From IMG/VR virus record IMGVR_UViG_3300037264_007739, positions 1 to 64,000 of that record: 64,000 nt of DNA; one strand, written 5' to 3'. Each line of letters starts with the position of its first letter. Positions within the stretch are counted from its first letter, which is position 1. Made by a program: the position numbers and the translations under genes. This document shows, one piece after another, positions 1 to 7,976 of this stretch. This DNA comes from a virus. Below the pieces are notes generated by a model. That model was not told the DNA's origin and ran no database searches. It saw nothing but the letters and a program-made list of their open reading frames with translations.

Positions 1-314
1 GTACGCTCGTTCCTCTCTGCCGATCGTGCCACGCGACTCGGCACAAACGATCGCCCAATGCGTGTGGTCGACGACCGCCACCCGGTGAACCACCACCCTT
101 ATGCGCTTGTGGTTGCGGGCTCCATGTACGGTGGAAGCGCGTTCGTGGTTGGGCGACGTATCGGAAGGGGCACGGGAACGCAAGGGTGCCGGCGGTCGCA
201 AAGCTCGAGCCTGCGCCGTTGTGCAAATGTGGCTGCAGGTTGCCTGTTTCGTTTCGCAACGGACGTGGATGGAACGAATACAAACAAGGGCACCGTCAGC
301 GGCAGAAGGAATGA
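1..314 (+). CDS. HNH endonuclease C-terminal part with tandem CGC zinc motifs (5' end cut by window)
   Basis: The frame that ends at the TGA at 312-314 is open to the window edge and reads as protein, although it has no start codon in view. It begins with LVPLCRSCHATRHK, which matches the second half of an HNH nuclease (CxxC...HxxxH). Two copies follow of a module PLCxCGCxxxV...RGWxxYxxGHxxR, at about codons 32-60 and 66-98; these are likely small zinc-binding DNA-recognition units. The stop lies 3 bases before the next ATG at 318, so the gene is in the late operon. The HNH call is known family knowledge; the role of the repeats is inferred. The start and total length cannot be seen. Confidence 0.72.
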   Translation, partial: TLVPLCRSCHATRHKRSPNACGRRPPPGEPPPLCACGCGLHVRWKRVRGWATYRKGHGNARVPAVAKLEPAPLCKCGCRLPVSFRNGRGWNEYKQGHRQRQKE

Positions 315-317
315 GCA

Positions 318-509
318 ATGAGCGGCGCAGCGGTCTACTACCAGGAGCTCGTGCAGATCCTCGCGGACGTGCGCGCAGCGAACGGTCAGCAAGAGGGCAG
401 CGAGGTCGACGCACTTCTCGGCGAGCTCTCGAACGTCTGGGGCCTGATGTCGCCCGCAGAGCAGGAAGCCGCTGATCCGAAGCTCAAGGCTGTGCAGGAG
501 GGCGTGTGA
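318..509 (+). CDS. Small hypothetical protein, neck region
   Basis: A 63-residue acidic, helix-rich protein with no recognised domain. The start is supported by AGAAGGAATGAGCAATG upstream, and the stop TGA overlaps the GTG start of the next gene (GTGA), which implies translational coupling. Its place just before the tail-completion genes suggests a virion or assembly role, but nothing in the sequence proves it. Confidence 0.7.
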   Translation: MSGAAVYYQELVQILADVRAANGQQEGSEVDALLGELSNVWGLMSPAEQEAADPKLKAVQEGV

Positions 510-1366
510 GCGGTGGTGGGTCAACGCTGAAGCCGGTCTTCGGGATCACCAATCTGCCTCCGAATCAGACGAAGTCGAAGACGGGCGGCGCCGAGCTCCT
601 CTCGGACAAGATCATCGCGACGCTCGAAGTGAACGGCGCTCGCCTCGCGTGGTCGCGAGCGACGATCTGCCCGTGTCCAGGCTTCAACGAGCAGACACGG
701 CAGCCCGACCCGACTTGTCCGGAGTGCCGGGGTGGTGGCGTCCTGTACTTTGGGCCAAAGGACTACGTCCCTCCTGCTGAGGCCGGCACGCTCGACGATC
801 TCCAGAAGGCGCTCATCCTGAAGAACAAGGCCGCCGTGATTCGTGGTGTCATTCAGCGCGTGACGCAGGCGCAGGACTTCTACGACGTGCTCGGCAACTG
901 GGTGCGTGGCACGATGCAGGTCACCGTTCGGCCCGAGAACAAGATCGGCTACTACGATCGTCTTGTGAACATCGACTCTGAGGTCCCGTACTCGCAGATC
1001 GTCATCGCGCTCACCGATCCGACGTTGCTCGTGCCGCTGCGCTATCTCGCGACCGGCGTGAACACGATGATCGACCCGACGGGCCGGCGCTACGAGCAGG
1101 GCGAAGACTTCACCGTCAAGGACGGGCAGATCTGCTGGTATCCAGGCAAAGCACCAGTCGTGGGGACGCGGCTCTCGGTCCACTACCTCACGCATCCGAC
1201 GTGGCTCGTCGTCGACCACCCGCACGTACTGCGCGAGATCGCTCGTCGTCGAAAGCAGGTGCCGCGCATAACGCCGCTCGGCAACCCGACGCCGCTTCCG
1301 ATCCAAGCATCAGTGCGCCTCGAGTTCTTGCCGCCACGCGAGATTCCACCAGCGCCCGCATTGTAG
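506..1366 (+). CDS. Phage structural protein with rubredoxin-like CxC/CxxC knuckle, putative head-tail connector
   Basis: A 286-residue protein starting at GTG, overlapping the preceding stop by GTGA. Near residues 55-80 it has a CPCPG...CPEC arrangement followed by GGGVLYFGP, a knuckle found in many phage virion proteins. The rest is beta-rich and ends in a proline-rich tail. It sits between a small neck gene and an HK97 gp10-like gene, the slot usually taken by head-tail joining proteins. The connector role is inferred from position; only the virion-protein character is well supported. Confidence 0.6.
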   Translation: MSGGGSTLKPVFGITNLPPNQTKSKTGGAELLSDKIIATLEVNGARLAWSRATICPCPGFNEQTRQPDPTCPECRGGGVLYFGPKDYVPPAEAGTLDDLQKALILKNKAAVIRGVIQRVTQAQDFYDVLGNWVRGTMQVTVRPENKIGYYDRLVNIDSEVPYSQIVIALTDPTLLVPLRYLATGVNTMIDPTGRRYEQGEDFTVKDGQICWYPGKAPVVGTRLSVHYLTHPTWLVVDHPHVLREIARRRKQVPRITPLGNPTPLPIQASVRLEFLPPREIPPAPAL

Positions 1367-1378
1367 TAGAAAGAGTCG

Positions 1379-2107
1379 ATGGTCGATGTTCAGGTCACCG
1401 TCGATGAACGAGACGCTGAGCGTCTCGCTGACAATCTGCTCGGACTCTTTGATAGCTCGGTCTTCATCGAAGCGGTTGCCGCCGTTGCGTATGCGCGGTG
1501 GGTCGAGCTCGCGTACACGACGCTCACCAAGACGCGCGACGAGTACATCGCTGGCATCAAACCGCCACAGATCACCGGCGAGAACACGGCTGTCCTCGAG
1601 CTTGAAGGGACCATCCCGAACCTCATTGAGGGTGGGGCGCCGCCGTACGATTTCCGGCAGACGCACCTCAAGGGGAAGAGCTCGCGCGTGATCGCCTTCG
1701 GGCACGAAGCACCGGGTGGCGCGGCCGGGCCATCGGCGTCACCGCTCGGCTACGCCTTTCGGCAGTCGATGGGCGAGGCGTCCGCGAAGTCCCTTGGCCG
1801 CCGCGTGGCGAAGGCGGCGAAGCAGTTGGCGCCTGGGGCGCGTCTCCGCGCTGGAATGGCGCCAACACTCAAGCCGACGCACCAGGCGGACGTCTACGCC
1901 GGGCTCCAAAAGCGTGGGCGCCCGGCAGCGGCCGGCGGTGGGAGCGCGTATCTTACCTTTCGTACATTGTCGCAGAACTCCCCGGCCGGGACGTGGATGT
2001 ACCCCGGCGTCGAGGCCCGAGACTTGTCGTCGCGCGTCCTAGATGACATGGAAACGCTGGCGCCGGCCGTGATCGATGGTGTCCTGAGCGCACTGCTTGG
2101 CGGGTAG
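1379..2107 (+). CDS. Tail-completion protein, HK97 gp10-like candidate
   Basis: A 242-residue protein. The early part (ARWVELAYTTLTKTRDEYIAG, roughly residues 38-60, followed by an EGTIPNLIEGG stretch) resembles the gp10/minor tail completion family, whose members plug the head-tail joint or set tail length. The start follows AAAGAG with suitable spacing. The following genes are tail terminator-like and sheath, which agrees with this role. Similarity is by pattern only. Confidence 0.5.
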   Translation: MVDVQVTVDERDAERLADNLLGLFDSSVFIEAVAAVAYARWVELAYTTLTKTRDEYIAGIKPPQITGENTAVLELEGTIPNLIEGGAPPYDFRQTHLKGKSSRVIAFGHEAPGGAAGPSASPLGYAFRQSMGEASAKSLGRRVAKAAKQLAPGARLRAGMAPTLKPTHQADVYAGLQKRGRPAAAGGGSAYLTFRTLSQNSPAGTWMYPGVEARDLSSRVLDDMETLAPAVIDGVLSALLGG

Positions 2108-2121
2108 AACAAAGGAAGCGA

Positions 2122-2793
2122 ATGCTCGAGCGGATCATCTTCACAGCGCTCAAGGATGGCATTGCCGAGCTCGTAGCCGATCCAAACGAGGTTCGACGGC
2201 TGTTCACCAAGCTGAAGGGGCTATCTAGGACCGAGGCGGAGAGGATTGCCGATTATCTCCGCCGGCTCCCGCCTGATGTCATCCACAACTATCCGCGCGA
2301 GGACTCGAAGTTTCCGCTCTATGCGATCGTGCTCGACGACGAGAACGAGTCGCAGAAGTTCCTCGACGATCTCGGCGGGATCGTCGACGAGGAAGAGGCT
2401 GCCGTCTTCGACGATGCGTCGCTCGAGGGCGTTTACAAGCGGACGAGCATCTTCACGTCTAGGTACAACATCTGGGTCGTCGCCGATGATCCAGATGTCA
2501 CAATCGCCTATTACCAGATCGCGAAGTACGCCCTCGGCCGGAAGCGCTCATTTTTGAAAGGCCTCGGCGTGCTCGACACGCAGTTCACCGGCGGCGATCT
2601 CGCCCCGAACATGAACTACCTGCCGGCTTACCTTTTCGTTCGGCGTCTGACGCTCACGGCGATGTTCGAGGAGCCAGTCTTCGAGGAGTTCGGCGCCCGG
2701 GTCCGCTCCGTGGCCGGCATCCACGTTGATGACGACGCGTCTATCCCTGAAATCGGCGGCGTCAACGCGCTTGTTACAGTCGTGGAAGAATGA
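2122..2793 (+). CDS. Putative tail terminator / neck protein
   Basis: A 223-residue protein preceded by AAAGGAAGCG. It is acidic, with a stretch rich in D and E (DDENESQKFLDDLGG, DEEEAAVFDD). The later half (TSRYNIWVVADDPDV...IAYYQIAKYALGRKR) resembles tail terminator or neck proteins that bind the top of the tail. It lies directly upstream of a small gene and the sheath gene. The assignment rests on gene order and the alternating beta pattern. Confidence 0.45.
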   Translation: MLERIIFTALKDGIAELVADPNEVRRLFTKLKGLSRTEAERIADYLRRLPPDVIHNYPREDSKFPLYAIVLDDENESQKFLDDLGGIVDEEEAAVFDDASLEGVYKRTSIFTSRYNIWVVADDPDVTIAYYQIAKYALGRKRSFLKGLGVLDTQFTGGDLAPNMNYLPAYLFVRRLTLTAMFEEPVFEEFGARVRSVAGIHVDDDASIPEIGGVNALVTVVEE

Positions 2794-2807
2794 CAGAGGG
2801 ATGACAT

Positions 2808-3116
2808 ATGGCAACGACACGAAGATCTGTTCAACCTGTTGAGGAGCTTGTCCCGGACGAATACAAGGCCGTTGTTACGCCATCGGGTACGAGTGACGCC
2901 CCGAGGGCGGTGGTTGTTAATGGAGCAGAGGACACTACCGCCGCAGCCGAGCACAGGCCGGATCCGGTCTCGCTCGAAGTTTGGCTTCTGACCTCGGGCA
3001 TGAGGCCTGATCAGGCTGCCGGCTTCCGTCGGTGGGCGTCGTCGCGTAAGCTCGGGCCGCGAACGGGTCCCGAATGGGAACAAGTCCATCGTGAGTTTTT
3101 GGCGAGACCAGTGTAG
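2808..3116 (+). CDS. Small tail-region protein of unknown function
   Basis: A 102-residue protein whose start is fixed by AGAGGGATGACAT just before the ATG, a start context repeated in this genome. The C-terminal half (SLEVWLLTSGMRPDQAAGFRRWA...GPRTGPEWEQVHREFLARPV) resembles short accessory proteins that sit between neck and sheath genes. The antisense HNH gene follows its stop by about 36 bases. Confidence 0.65.
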   Translation: MATTRRSVQPVEELVPDEYKAVVTPSGTSDAPRAVVVNGAEDTTAAAEHRPDPVSLEVWLLTSGMRPDQAAGFRRWASSRKLGPRTGPEWEQVHREFLARPV

Positions 3117-3152
3117 AACGTGGGCGATGACGCCCGATGGAGGATGAGGGTG

Positions 3153-3860
3153 CTAGGAGACGTGTTGCTGACGACGACGATTCGCGATTCGGCTCACCGT
3201 ACTGATCGCGACGTCGAATCGTGTCGCCAGTTCTTCGAGCGTTGTTGGCGGCGTCTTTGCGCGCTCGGCTCGAATCACGCGCACGTCCTCGTCGGTGAGC
3301 CGTCTCTTCTCTTGAGGTTTGATCAACGCGCCCTCGACATGCTTCCACGTTCGACCAGTAGCTGCGGCGCTGACTGCAACGTGGCTGACATCGAAACGCT
3401 CAGCAAGCTCAACGACCGTCACCCCTCGAGCGCGTGCAGATCGGATCGCTTTGACTCGACGCTCAGTCAGCTTCGCAAGATGCTGATCAGCGCCACGAGC
3501 GTGATTATCGCGTTCTTTCTCGTACATATCATCCATGTTGGCTTTGTCGTCGCCAATGAAGAGATGGGACGGACGAACGCAAGCGCGGTTGTCGCAGCGA
3601 TGAAGAACAAGGCTGCCGTTAGTTATCGGACCGTTCTCGAGCTCCCATGCGACGCGGTGCGCATGAAGTGTCGCAAGAATATTTCGGTCAGCCGCTGTGG
3701 TCGCGCGAACCATGCCATAGCCGTGCGGGCCGATTGTCCTATCCCAAAGCCAGCACTCGTCGGCCGTGTTCGGCGCGGTGGGGCCGCATCGATCTACTCT
3801 CGACCAGAACCATTCAGGATTCGGTCGCCACTGTCGTCGAATTGGTCCTCTGATTCCCAT
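3153..3860 (-). CDS. HNH homing endonuclease (free-standing, antisense)
   Basis: A 235-residue HNH nuclease. The core runs from ECWLWDRTIGPHGYG through LHAHRVAWELENGP to LVLHRCDNRACVRPSHLFIG, the usual phage HNH_3 pattern with H and N metal-site residues. Two helix-turn-helix-like repeats follow (ERRVKAIRSARARGVTVVELAERFDV and DEDVRVIRAERAKTPPTTLEELATRFDV). It is the only - strand gene in the 26 kb late block and lies between a small tail gene and the sheath gene, as expected of a mobile cassette. The start at MGIRG was chosen because family members begin this way; an in-frame start 48 bases upstream is possible. Confidence 0.88.
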   Translation of the reverse strand: MGIRGPIRRQWRPNPEWFWSRVDRCGPTAPNTADECWLWDRTIGPHGYGMVRATTAADRNILATLHAHRVAWELENGPITNGSLVLHRCDNRACVRPSHLFIGDDKANMDDMYEKERDNHARGADQHLAKLTERRVKAIRSARARGVTVVELAERFDVSHVAVSAAATGRTWKHVEGALIKPQEKRRLTDEDVRVIRAERAKTPPTTLEELATRFDVAISTVSRIANRRRQQHVS

Positions 3861-3897
3861 GCTTACGTAGTAGCATGGTCTCGTAAGGATGGCAACC

Positions 3898-6519
3898 ATG
3901 GCTAGCACAATATTCTTTCAGGGCAAAGTCATCGCGACGCCGGGCTCGTACTCCGAGGTCGATGCGTCAGGACTCGAACAGATCGGTCTTGGCGCGACCG
4001 GCATTTGTGCGCTCATCGGCACGGCAGTCGGCGGCAAGCCGGTGTCGACGTCGTTGCAGACCTCCGAGTTCATCCGCCTGAACACGCCCGAGAAGGTCCG
4101 CCGCACGTTCCGCAGCGGCGACCTGCGCGAGGCCGGCTCGATGATCTTCGAGCCCTCGAGCGATGCTGACATCTTGGCCGGCGCGCAAGAGGTCGTCTTC
4201 ATGAAGACGAACCAAGCGACGCAGGCATCGAGGACGTTCAGCAACAGCAACGGGACGTCGCTGATCGTGGTCTCGCAGGACTACGGCGAGTTCACGAACC
4301 AGATCTCGATCCAGCATCAGGCCGGCACCAACCCCGGGACGAAGCGGATGACGGTGTCCTTCGAGGACACAACCGAGGCGGCCGACAACGTCGGCGGTTC
4401 GGACATCTTCACGCTGCGCTACACCGAGCCCAGCGCGCTCACGGGCTGGGACGCTGTCCGGGCGCAGATCCTCAACTCAGGCGTCAAGATCAATGCGACG
4501 CGCCGAGAGACGGGTCTCTCAGCCCACGTACTCGCGGCGATTACTGCCGGCGAGAATGTTCGTGTCTCCTCGAACAACGTGGGTGACACGCAGCAGATCA
4601 CTGTCTACGGCCTTGATACCGGCAACAACCCAGTGAGGGAGACGCTCCAGCTCAACGGCACGGCGCTCATCATCGGCACGCAGACTTGGAACACGGTCTG
4701 GGGCGCGTCGCTCTCGTCGCCGGCGATCGGCACCATCCTCGTTGAGGAGGACGCTGGTGCCTTCCCCGATCTCCTCTCGTTTGCTGCGGCGCAATCGACG
4801 CGCGGTCTCGTGCTCGGCTCGACGATGTTCGTCGCGAACGCGCCGCTGTCACTCGTGGCAGATGCGCCGTCCACGGCGTCCATTCTTCTGTATGGAAGAA
4901 ACGCCGCCGGCCTTGCAGCGGCCGAGCGCGTCATCCTTACGGGTACGACGTACGTTCGGACGCTGACCTCGTGGTCGCAGATCGACGTCATCGTGCTCGG
5001 CGATCTCGATTCTGTAGCGCCGCGTTTCCTGCTCATTGCAGGTACGGCAGTTCAATCGCTCAACACGACGCAGAACACGGTGAAGAAGCTCGCCGATCTC
5101 GTGAACGCCAAGAAGGTCGGCGCCGACGGCTTCACGCTCGAGCTCGTCACCGGGAACCTCTCGTTCCTCGTGGCGGATGTGGATCTCACCGCCGACGCTT
5201 CGCCGACGACGAACGCGGACATCACGCTGATCCTCCCGACGGGCTCGGACATCAAGACGGCGGTGCTCGGCTTCAAGGCGAACTTGAAGGCGATGCTCGA
5301 CTTCTACACGAGCAACTCGCAGCTCGCAGATGCCACGCGCATCGCGTTCCTGCCGAAGATCGTCGACGTCACGGTGACCGCGTTCGCGACGGTGACCGTC
5401 ACGATCGACGGCTACAACGTCTCGGGGACCGGTGGCACCATCGACGCGACGCGCGACGCGCTCATCGTGGCGATCAACAATGACCACCGCGTGAACCAGC
5501 GCGTCTTTGCCGCCTCGAACGGCGCGGGGATCGTGCGGATCACCGCGTTCACGCCGGCGGGCTTCACGTTCGCCGAGGCGGACGCGAACCTCACGAGCGC
5601 GAATATCCAGTCGACGGCGGGCGTCGGCGCGCCGCCGGACAACACCTCGCTGCCGGAGTTCCTGACGGGCGGATCGGAAGGGCTCTCGACGTTCGCCGAC
5701 TTCCAGAACGCGCTCAACCTTCTGAAGAAGGTCCGAGTGAACAGCATCGTCGTGATGACCGGCGATCCGGCTGTGCACGCCGCGCTCGACGCGCACTGCG
5801 CGTTCATGGGTGGGCTCGGGCGTTCGGAGCGCGACGGCTTCGTCGGCCTTCTCAACAGCGGTCTTACGGGCGTGCCGAATAAGACCGAGGCCAAGAGCCA
5901 GATCGTCGACATCAACTCGCGGCACATTCGCGCGTTCGCGCAGACGATCACGCGGTTCAACACCGCGGGCGAGCGCACGGACTTCTTGCCGCCGTTCCAG
6001 GCCGTCATCGCGGCTGGCATGCAGGCCGGCGCCGTGGTGGGCACATCGCTCACGCACAAGTTCGCCAACGTCCTCGACGTGAAGCAGGACGCGACCTGGA
6101 ATCCAATCGACGACACCGAGGAGATGATTCAGGCGGGCCTCTGCTTCATGGAGCGGCTCGACGGCGTTGGCCGTCGCTGGGTCCGAAATGTCACCACCTG
6201 GCTGAAGTCGAACAACATTGCCTTCATCGAGGGCTCGGTGAACCAGGCGGTGAACTTCGCCGTCTTCGAGTTCCGAACGACACTCGAGACCGTGGTCGGC
6301 AAGCGAGGCTTCGCAGGCACGATCAATGCTGCAAAGGGCGCCGCGCTCAACAAGCTCGGGCTTCTCATTGACTCAGGTTCAATCACGACGTTCCGCGCGC
6401 TCACGATGGAGCTCATCGTTGACGTGCTCGAAGTTTCGGTGGAGATCGCGCCGATCATCCCCATCAACTTCGTGAAGTCGACGATTCACCTGGTAACAAT
6501 CCGCCAGGCCGCCGCGTAA
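3898..6519 (+). CDS. Tail sheath protein
   Basis: An 873-residue contractile tail sheath subunit. The N-terminus (GKVIATPGSYSEVDASG) and the C-terminal third (LLIDSGSITTFRALTMELIVDVLEVSVEIAPIIPINFV) match the conserved sheath core that forms the helical collar and attaches to neighbouring subunits. The middle (about residues 130-600) carries large beta-rich insertions that should project from the sheath surface, making it longer than T4 gp18 (659 residues). Start 3898 is preferred because AAGG lies 9 bases upstream; an in-frame ATG at 3889 has no room for a ribosome site. It is followed by the tube gene. Confidence 0.9.
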   Translation: MASTIFFQGKVIATPGSYSEVDASGLEQIGLGATGICALIGTAVGGKPVSTSLQTSEFIRLNTPEKVRRTFRSGDLREAGSMIFEPSSDADILAGAQEVVFMKTNQATQASRTFSNSNGTSLIVVSQDYGEFTNQISIQHQAGTNPGTKRMTVSFEDTTEAADNVGGSDIFTLRYTEPSALTGWDAVRAQILNSGVKINATRRETGLSAHVLAAITAGENVRVSSNNVGDTQQITVYGLDTGNNPVRETLQLNGTALIIGTQTWNTVWGASLSSPAIGTILVEEDAGAFPDLLSFAAAQSTRGLVLGSTMFVANAPLSLVADAPSTASILLYGRNAAGLAAAERVILTGTTYVRTLTSWSQIDVIVLGDLDSVAPRFLLIAGTAVQSLNTTQNTVKKLADLVNAKKVGADGFTLELVTGNLSFLVADVDLTADASPTTNADITLILPTGSDIKTAVLGFKANLKAMLDFYTSNSQLADATRIAFLPKIVDVTVTAFATVTVTIDGYNVSGTGGTIDATRDALIVAINNDHRVNQRVFAASNGAGIVRITAFTPAGFTFAEADANLTSANIQSTAGVGAPPDNTSLPEFLTGGSEGLSTFADFQNALNLLKKVRVNSIVVMTGDPAVHAALDAHCAFMGGLGRSERDGFVGLLNSGLTGVPNKTEAKSQIVDINSRHIRAFAQTITRFNTAGERTDFLPPFQAVIAAGMQAGAVVGTSLTHKFANVLDVKQDATWNPIDDTEEMIQAGLCFMERLDGVGRRWVRNVTTWLKSNNIAFIEGSVNQAVNFAVFEFRTTLETVVGKRGFAGTINAAKGAALNKLGLLIDSGSITTFRALTMELIVDVLEVSVEIAPIIPINFVKSTIHLVTIRQAAA

Positions 6520-6552
6520 CAGGGAAGATGAAAGAGAAGCAGGAGAAGCGCC

Positions 6553-7044
6553 ATGCCGCATCAATTTCCAAAGGGTCACGTCTTCTCGGGAGCGCGGGCA
6601 CGTTTCTCGATAGCGGGAAAGGCCATCGGCTACGCTACGAACTGCACGGGGTCGGAAGAAATCCAATACGAGCCAGTCGAGGTACTCGATCACATTCAGG
6701 TGGCCGAGTTCGTGCCGGTAGGCTACCGCGTGACGTTCAGCGCGTCGCGCGTGCGCCTCATGGGCACGCAGGCCGGGATAGATTCGCTCCGCGGACTGGG
6801 TGTGTTCCCGAATCTTGGCAGCGACGACAGTAGCTTTCTCGAGAACATCCTCAACCTGATTCAGGCTGGCGATATGAATTGCCAGATCGAAGACTCGAAC
6901 CCGCAAGGCGCCGCCAAGATTTTCATGCAGCTCGAGCAGGTGGTGATTGCCAGCCACAACTGGGCGATCACACCTCGCGGCATCGTCGGCGAGGACATCA
7001 ACTTCCTCGGCGTTCGCATGAAGGACGACAACGAAGCTAACTAG
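6553..7044 (+). CDS. Tail tube protein
   Basis: A 163-residue protein in the canonical position just after the sheath gene. Its length and beta-rich pattern (ending in VVIASHNWAITPRGIVGEDINFLGVRM) fit the T4 gp19-like tube fold that stacks as hexameric rings. The start is well supported by AGGAGAAGCGCC. It should form the inner tube driven through the envelope when the sheath contracts. Confidence 0.82.
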   Translation: MPHQFPKGHVFSGARARFSIAGKAIGYATNCTGSEEIQYEPVEVLDHIQVAEFVPVGYRVTFSASRVRLMGTQAGIDSLRGLGVFPNLGSDDSSFLENILNLIQAGDMNCQIEDSNPQGAAKIFMQLEQVVIASHNWAITPRGIVGEDINFLGVRMKDDNEAN

Positions 7045-7073
7045 GCAGGCATTCAAATAAATGGAGGGATGAC

Positions 7074-7565
7074 ATGACGCAAACAGCAAAGCCGGAGACG
7101 CTTCAAGAGCGACTTCGCATGACCCATCTTGAGGGCGACATCGACGAGCTGAAGGAGCGAGTCGCTGCTTCAGTCTCGGTGCCAGAGGCCGCGGGAGACG
7201 CACCACCGGACGAAGAGACGTGGACCTTCCCGTTCTCGTATACCGACGCGCGAGGGCAGGTCTGGGCCGGCACGTTCACGAACGAGATCCTCGATCTCGA
7301 GAAGCAGGGCTACGTCGCGAACCTTCGCTCGCGCCTCCAAGGAGGGCAGCCGCAGGATTCGATTGACCCGTCGATCATCGAGCTGAATCTCGCGATCGCG
7401 TGGCTCGCCTACTCGCTCGTAGGGAAGAAGCCGGACTGGGCCAAGAATCTGCGCAAGATCAAGGACCCGGAGGTGGTCATGTCGCTCTACGTGAAGGCGA
7501 GGGCTCACGAAGACCGCTACTTTCGACGCACAGCGAATCCGAGCGCGAGCGAAAGCAGCGAGTGA
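7074..7565 (+). CDS. Tail assembly chaperone, short form
   Basis: A 163-residue acidic protein between the tube and tape measure genes, the position of the phage G-type tail chaperone that coats the tape measure during assembly. The start follows GGAGGGATGAC. Near the 3' end the + frame overlaps an open +1 frame at 7495-7962, so a longer fusion is likely made by frameshifting, as in many tailed phages. The fold (SIIELNLAIAWLAYSLVGKKPDWAKNLRKIKDPEVV) agrees with a helical chaperone domain. Confidence 0.75.
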   Translation: MTQTAKPETLQERLRMTHLEGDIDELKERVAASVSVPEAAGDAPPDEETWTFPFSYTDARGQVWAGTFTNEILDLEKQGYVANLRSRLQGGQPQDSIDPSIIELNLAIAWLAYSLVGKKPDWAKNLRKIKDPEVVMSLYVKARAHEDRYFRRTANPSASESSE

Positions 7566-7962
7566 CGACGGCGGATCCGTCCTTCGTCGCTGGTGGGTCC
7601 GAAAGTACAACTTACCGCCGAATCATGCGCTGCTCGTGCGGCGCACGCCGGCATCGCTCATTCAGGAGATGCTCGAAGATCTTTACGCGCGTCGCGAGGA
7701 GATCGCGCATGAGCTCAAAGACGCCTCAGGTGTCGCACGCGTGCGTTTGATGGAGATGATTGAATCCATCGATCGTGCGCTCGACGATCCGAAGAAGCTC
7801 ATTGACGACGGCCCGGTGATCACGGGCGACCCGCTCGTCGACGAATGGGAGCGTGCGATCGCGCGTGGCGAGATGCCGGATCTTACGAAAGGGCTCCCAC
7901 CGAAGAGCAAGCCCAAAGGCGGGCGTGGCAGTATGACAGAGCCGCTGCCCTCTGGTAGGTAA
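7495..7962 (+). CDS. Tail assembly chaperone, frameshifted T-like extension
   Basis: This frame opens after a TGA at 7492 and reads through to 7962. It contains GGSVLRRWWVRKYNLPPNHALL followed by ASLIQEMLEDLYARREEI, a signature of the second half of tail assembly chaperones (WW.RKYNLPP). No ATG or good ribosome site precedes the conserved part, so translation most likely enters by a +1 shift from the upstream gene. The fusion would end near residue 295 of the joined product and is followed by the tape measure gene. Confidence 0.65.
   Translation, partial: RRGLTKTATFDAQRIRARAKAASDDGGSVLRRWWVRKYNLPPNHALLVRRTPASLIQEMLEDLYARREEIAHELKDASGVARVRLMEMIESIDRALDDPKKLIDDGPVITGDPLVDEWERAIARGEMPDLTKGLPPKSKPKGGRGSMTEPLPSGR
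7521..7524 (+). other. Candidate +1 ribosomal frameshift site (TTT C)
   Basis: In the chaperone frame the codons are TAC TTT CGA. A Phe tRNA can move from TTT to the overlapping TTC, putting the ribosome in the downstream frame at GAC. This falls inside the only overlap window (7495-7563) that can join the two chaperone ORFs. An alternative is a shift at the terminal GAG TGA C. Neither is proven. Confidence 0.4.
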
Positions 7963-7976
7963 CAGAGGGGACCGCG

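Noticed and set aside
4849-6057. 402-codon - strand frame inside the tail sheath gene
   Set aside because: Arg-rich shadow opposite a well-supported sheath gene.
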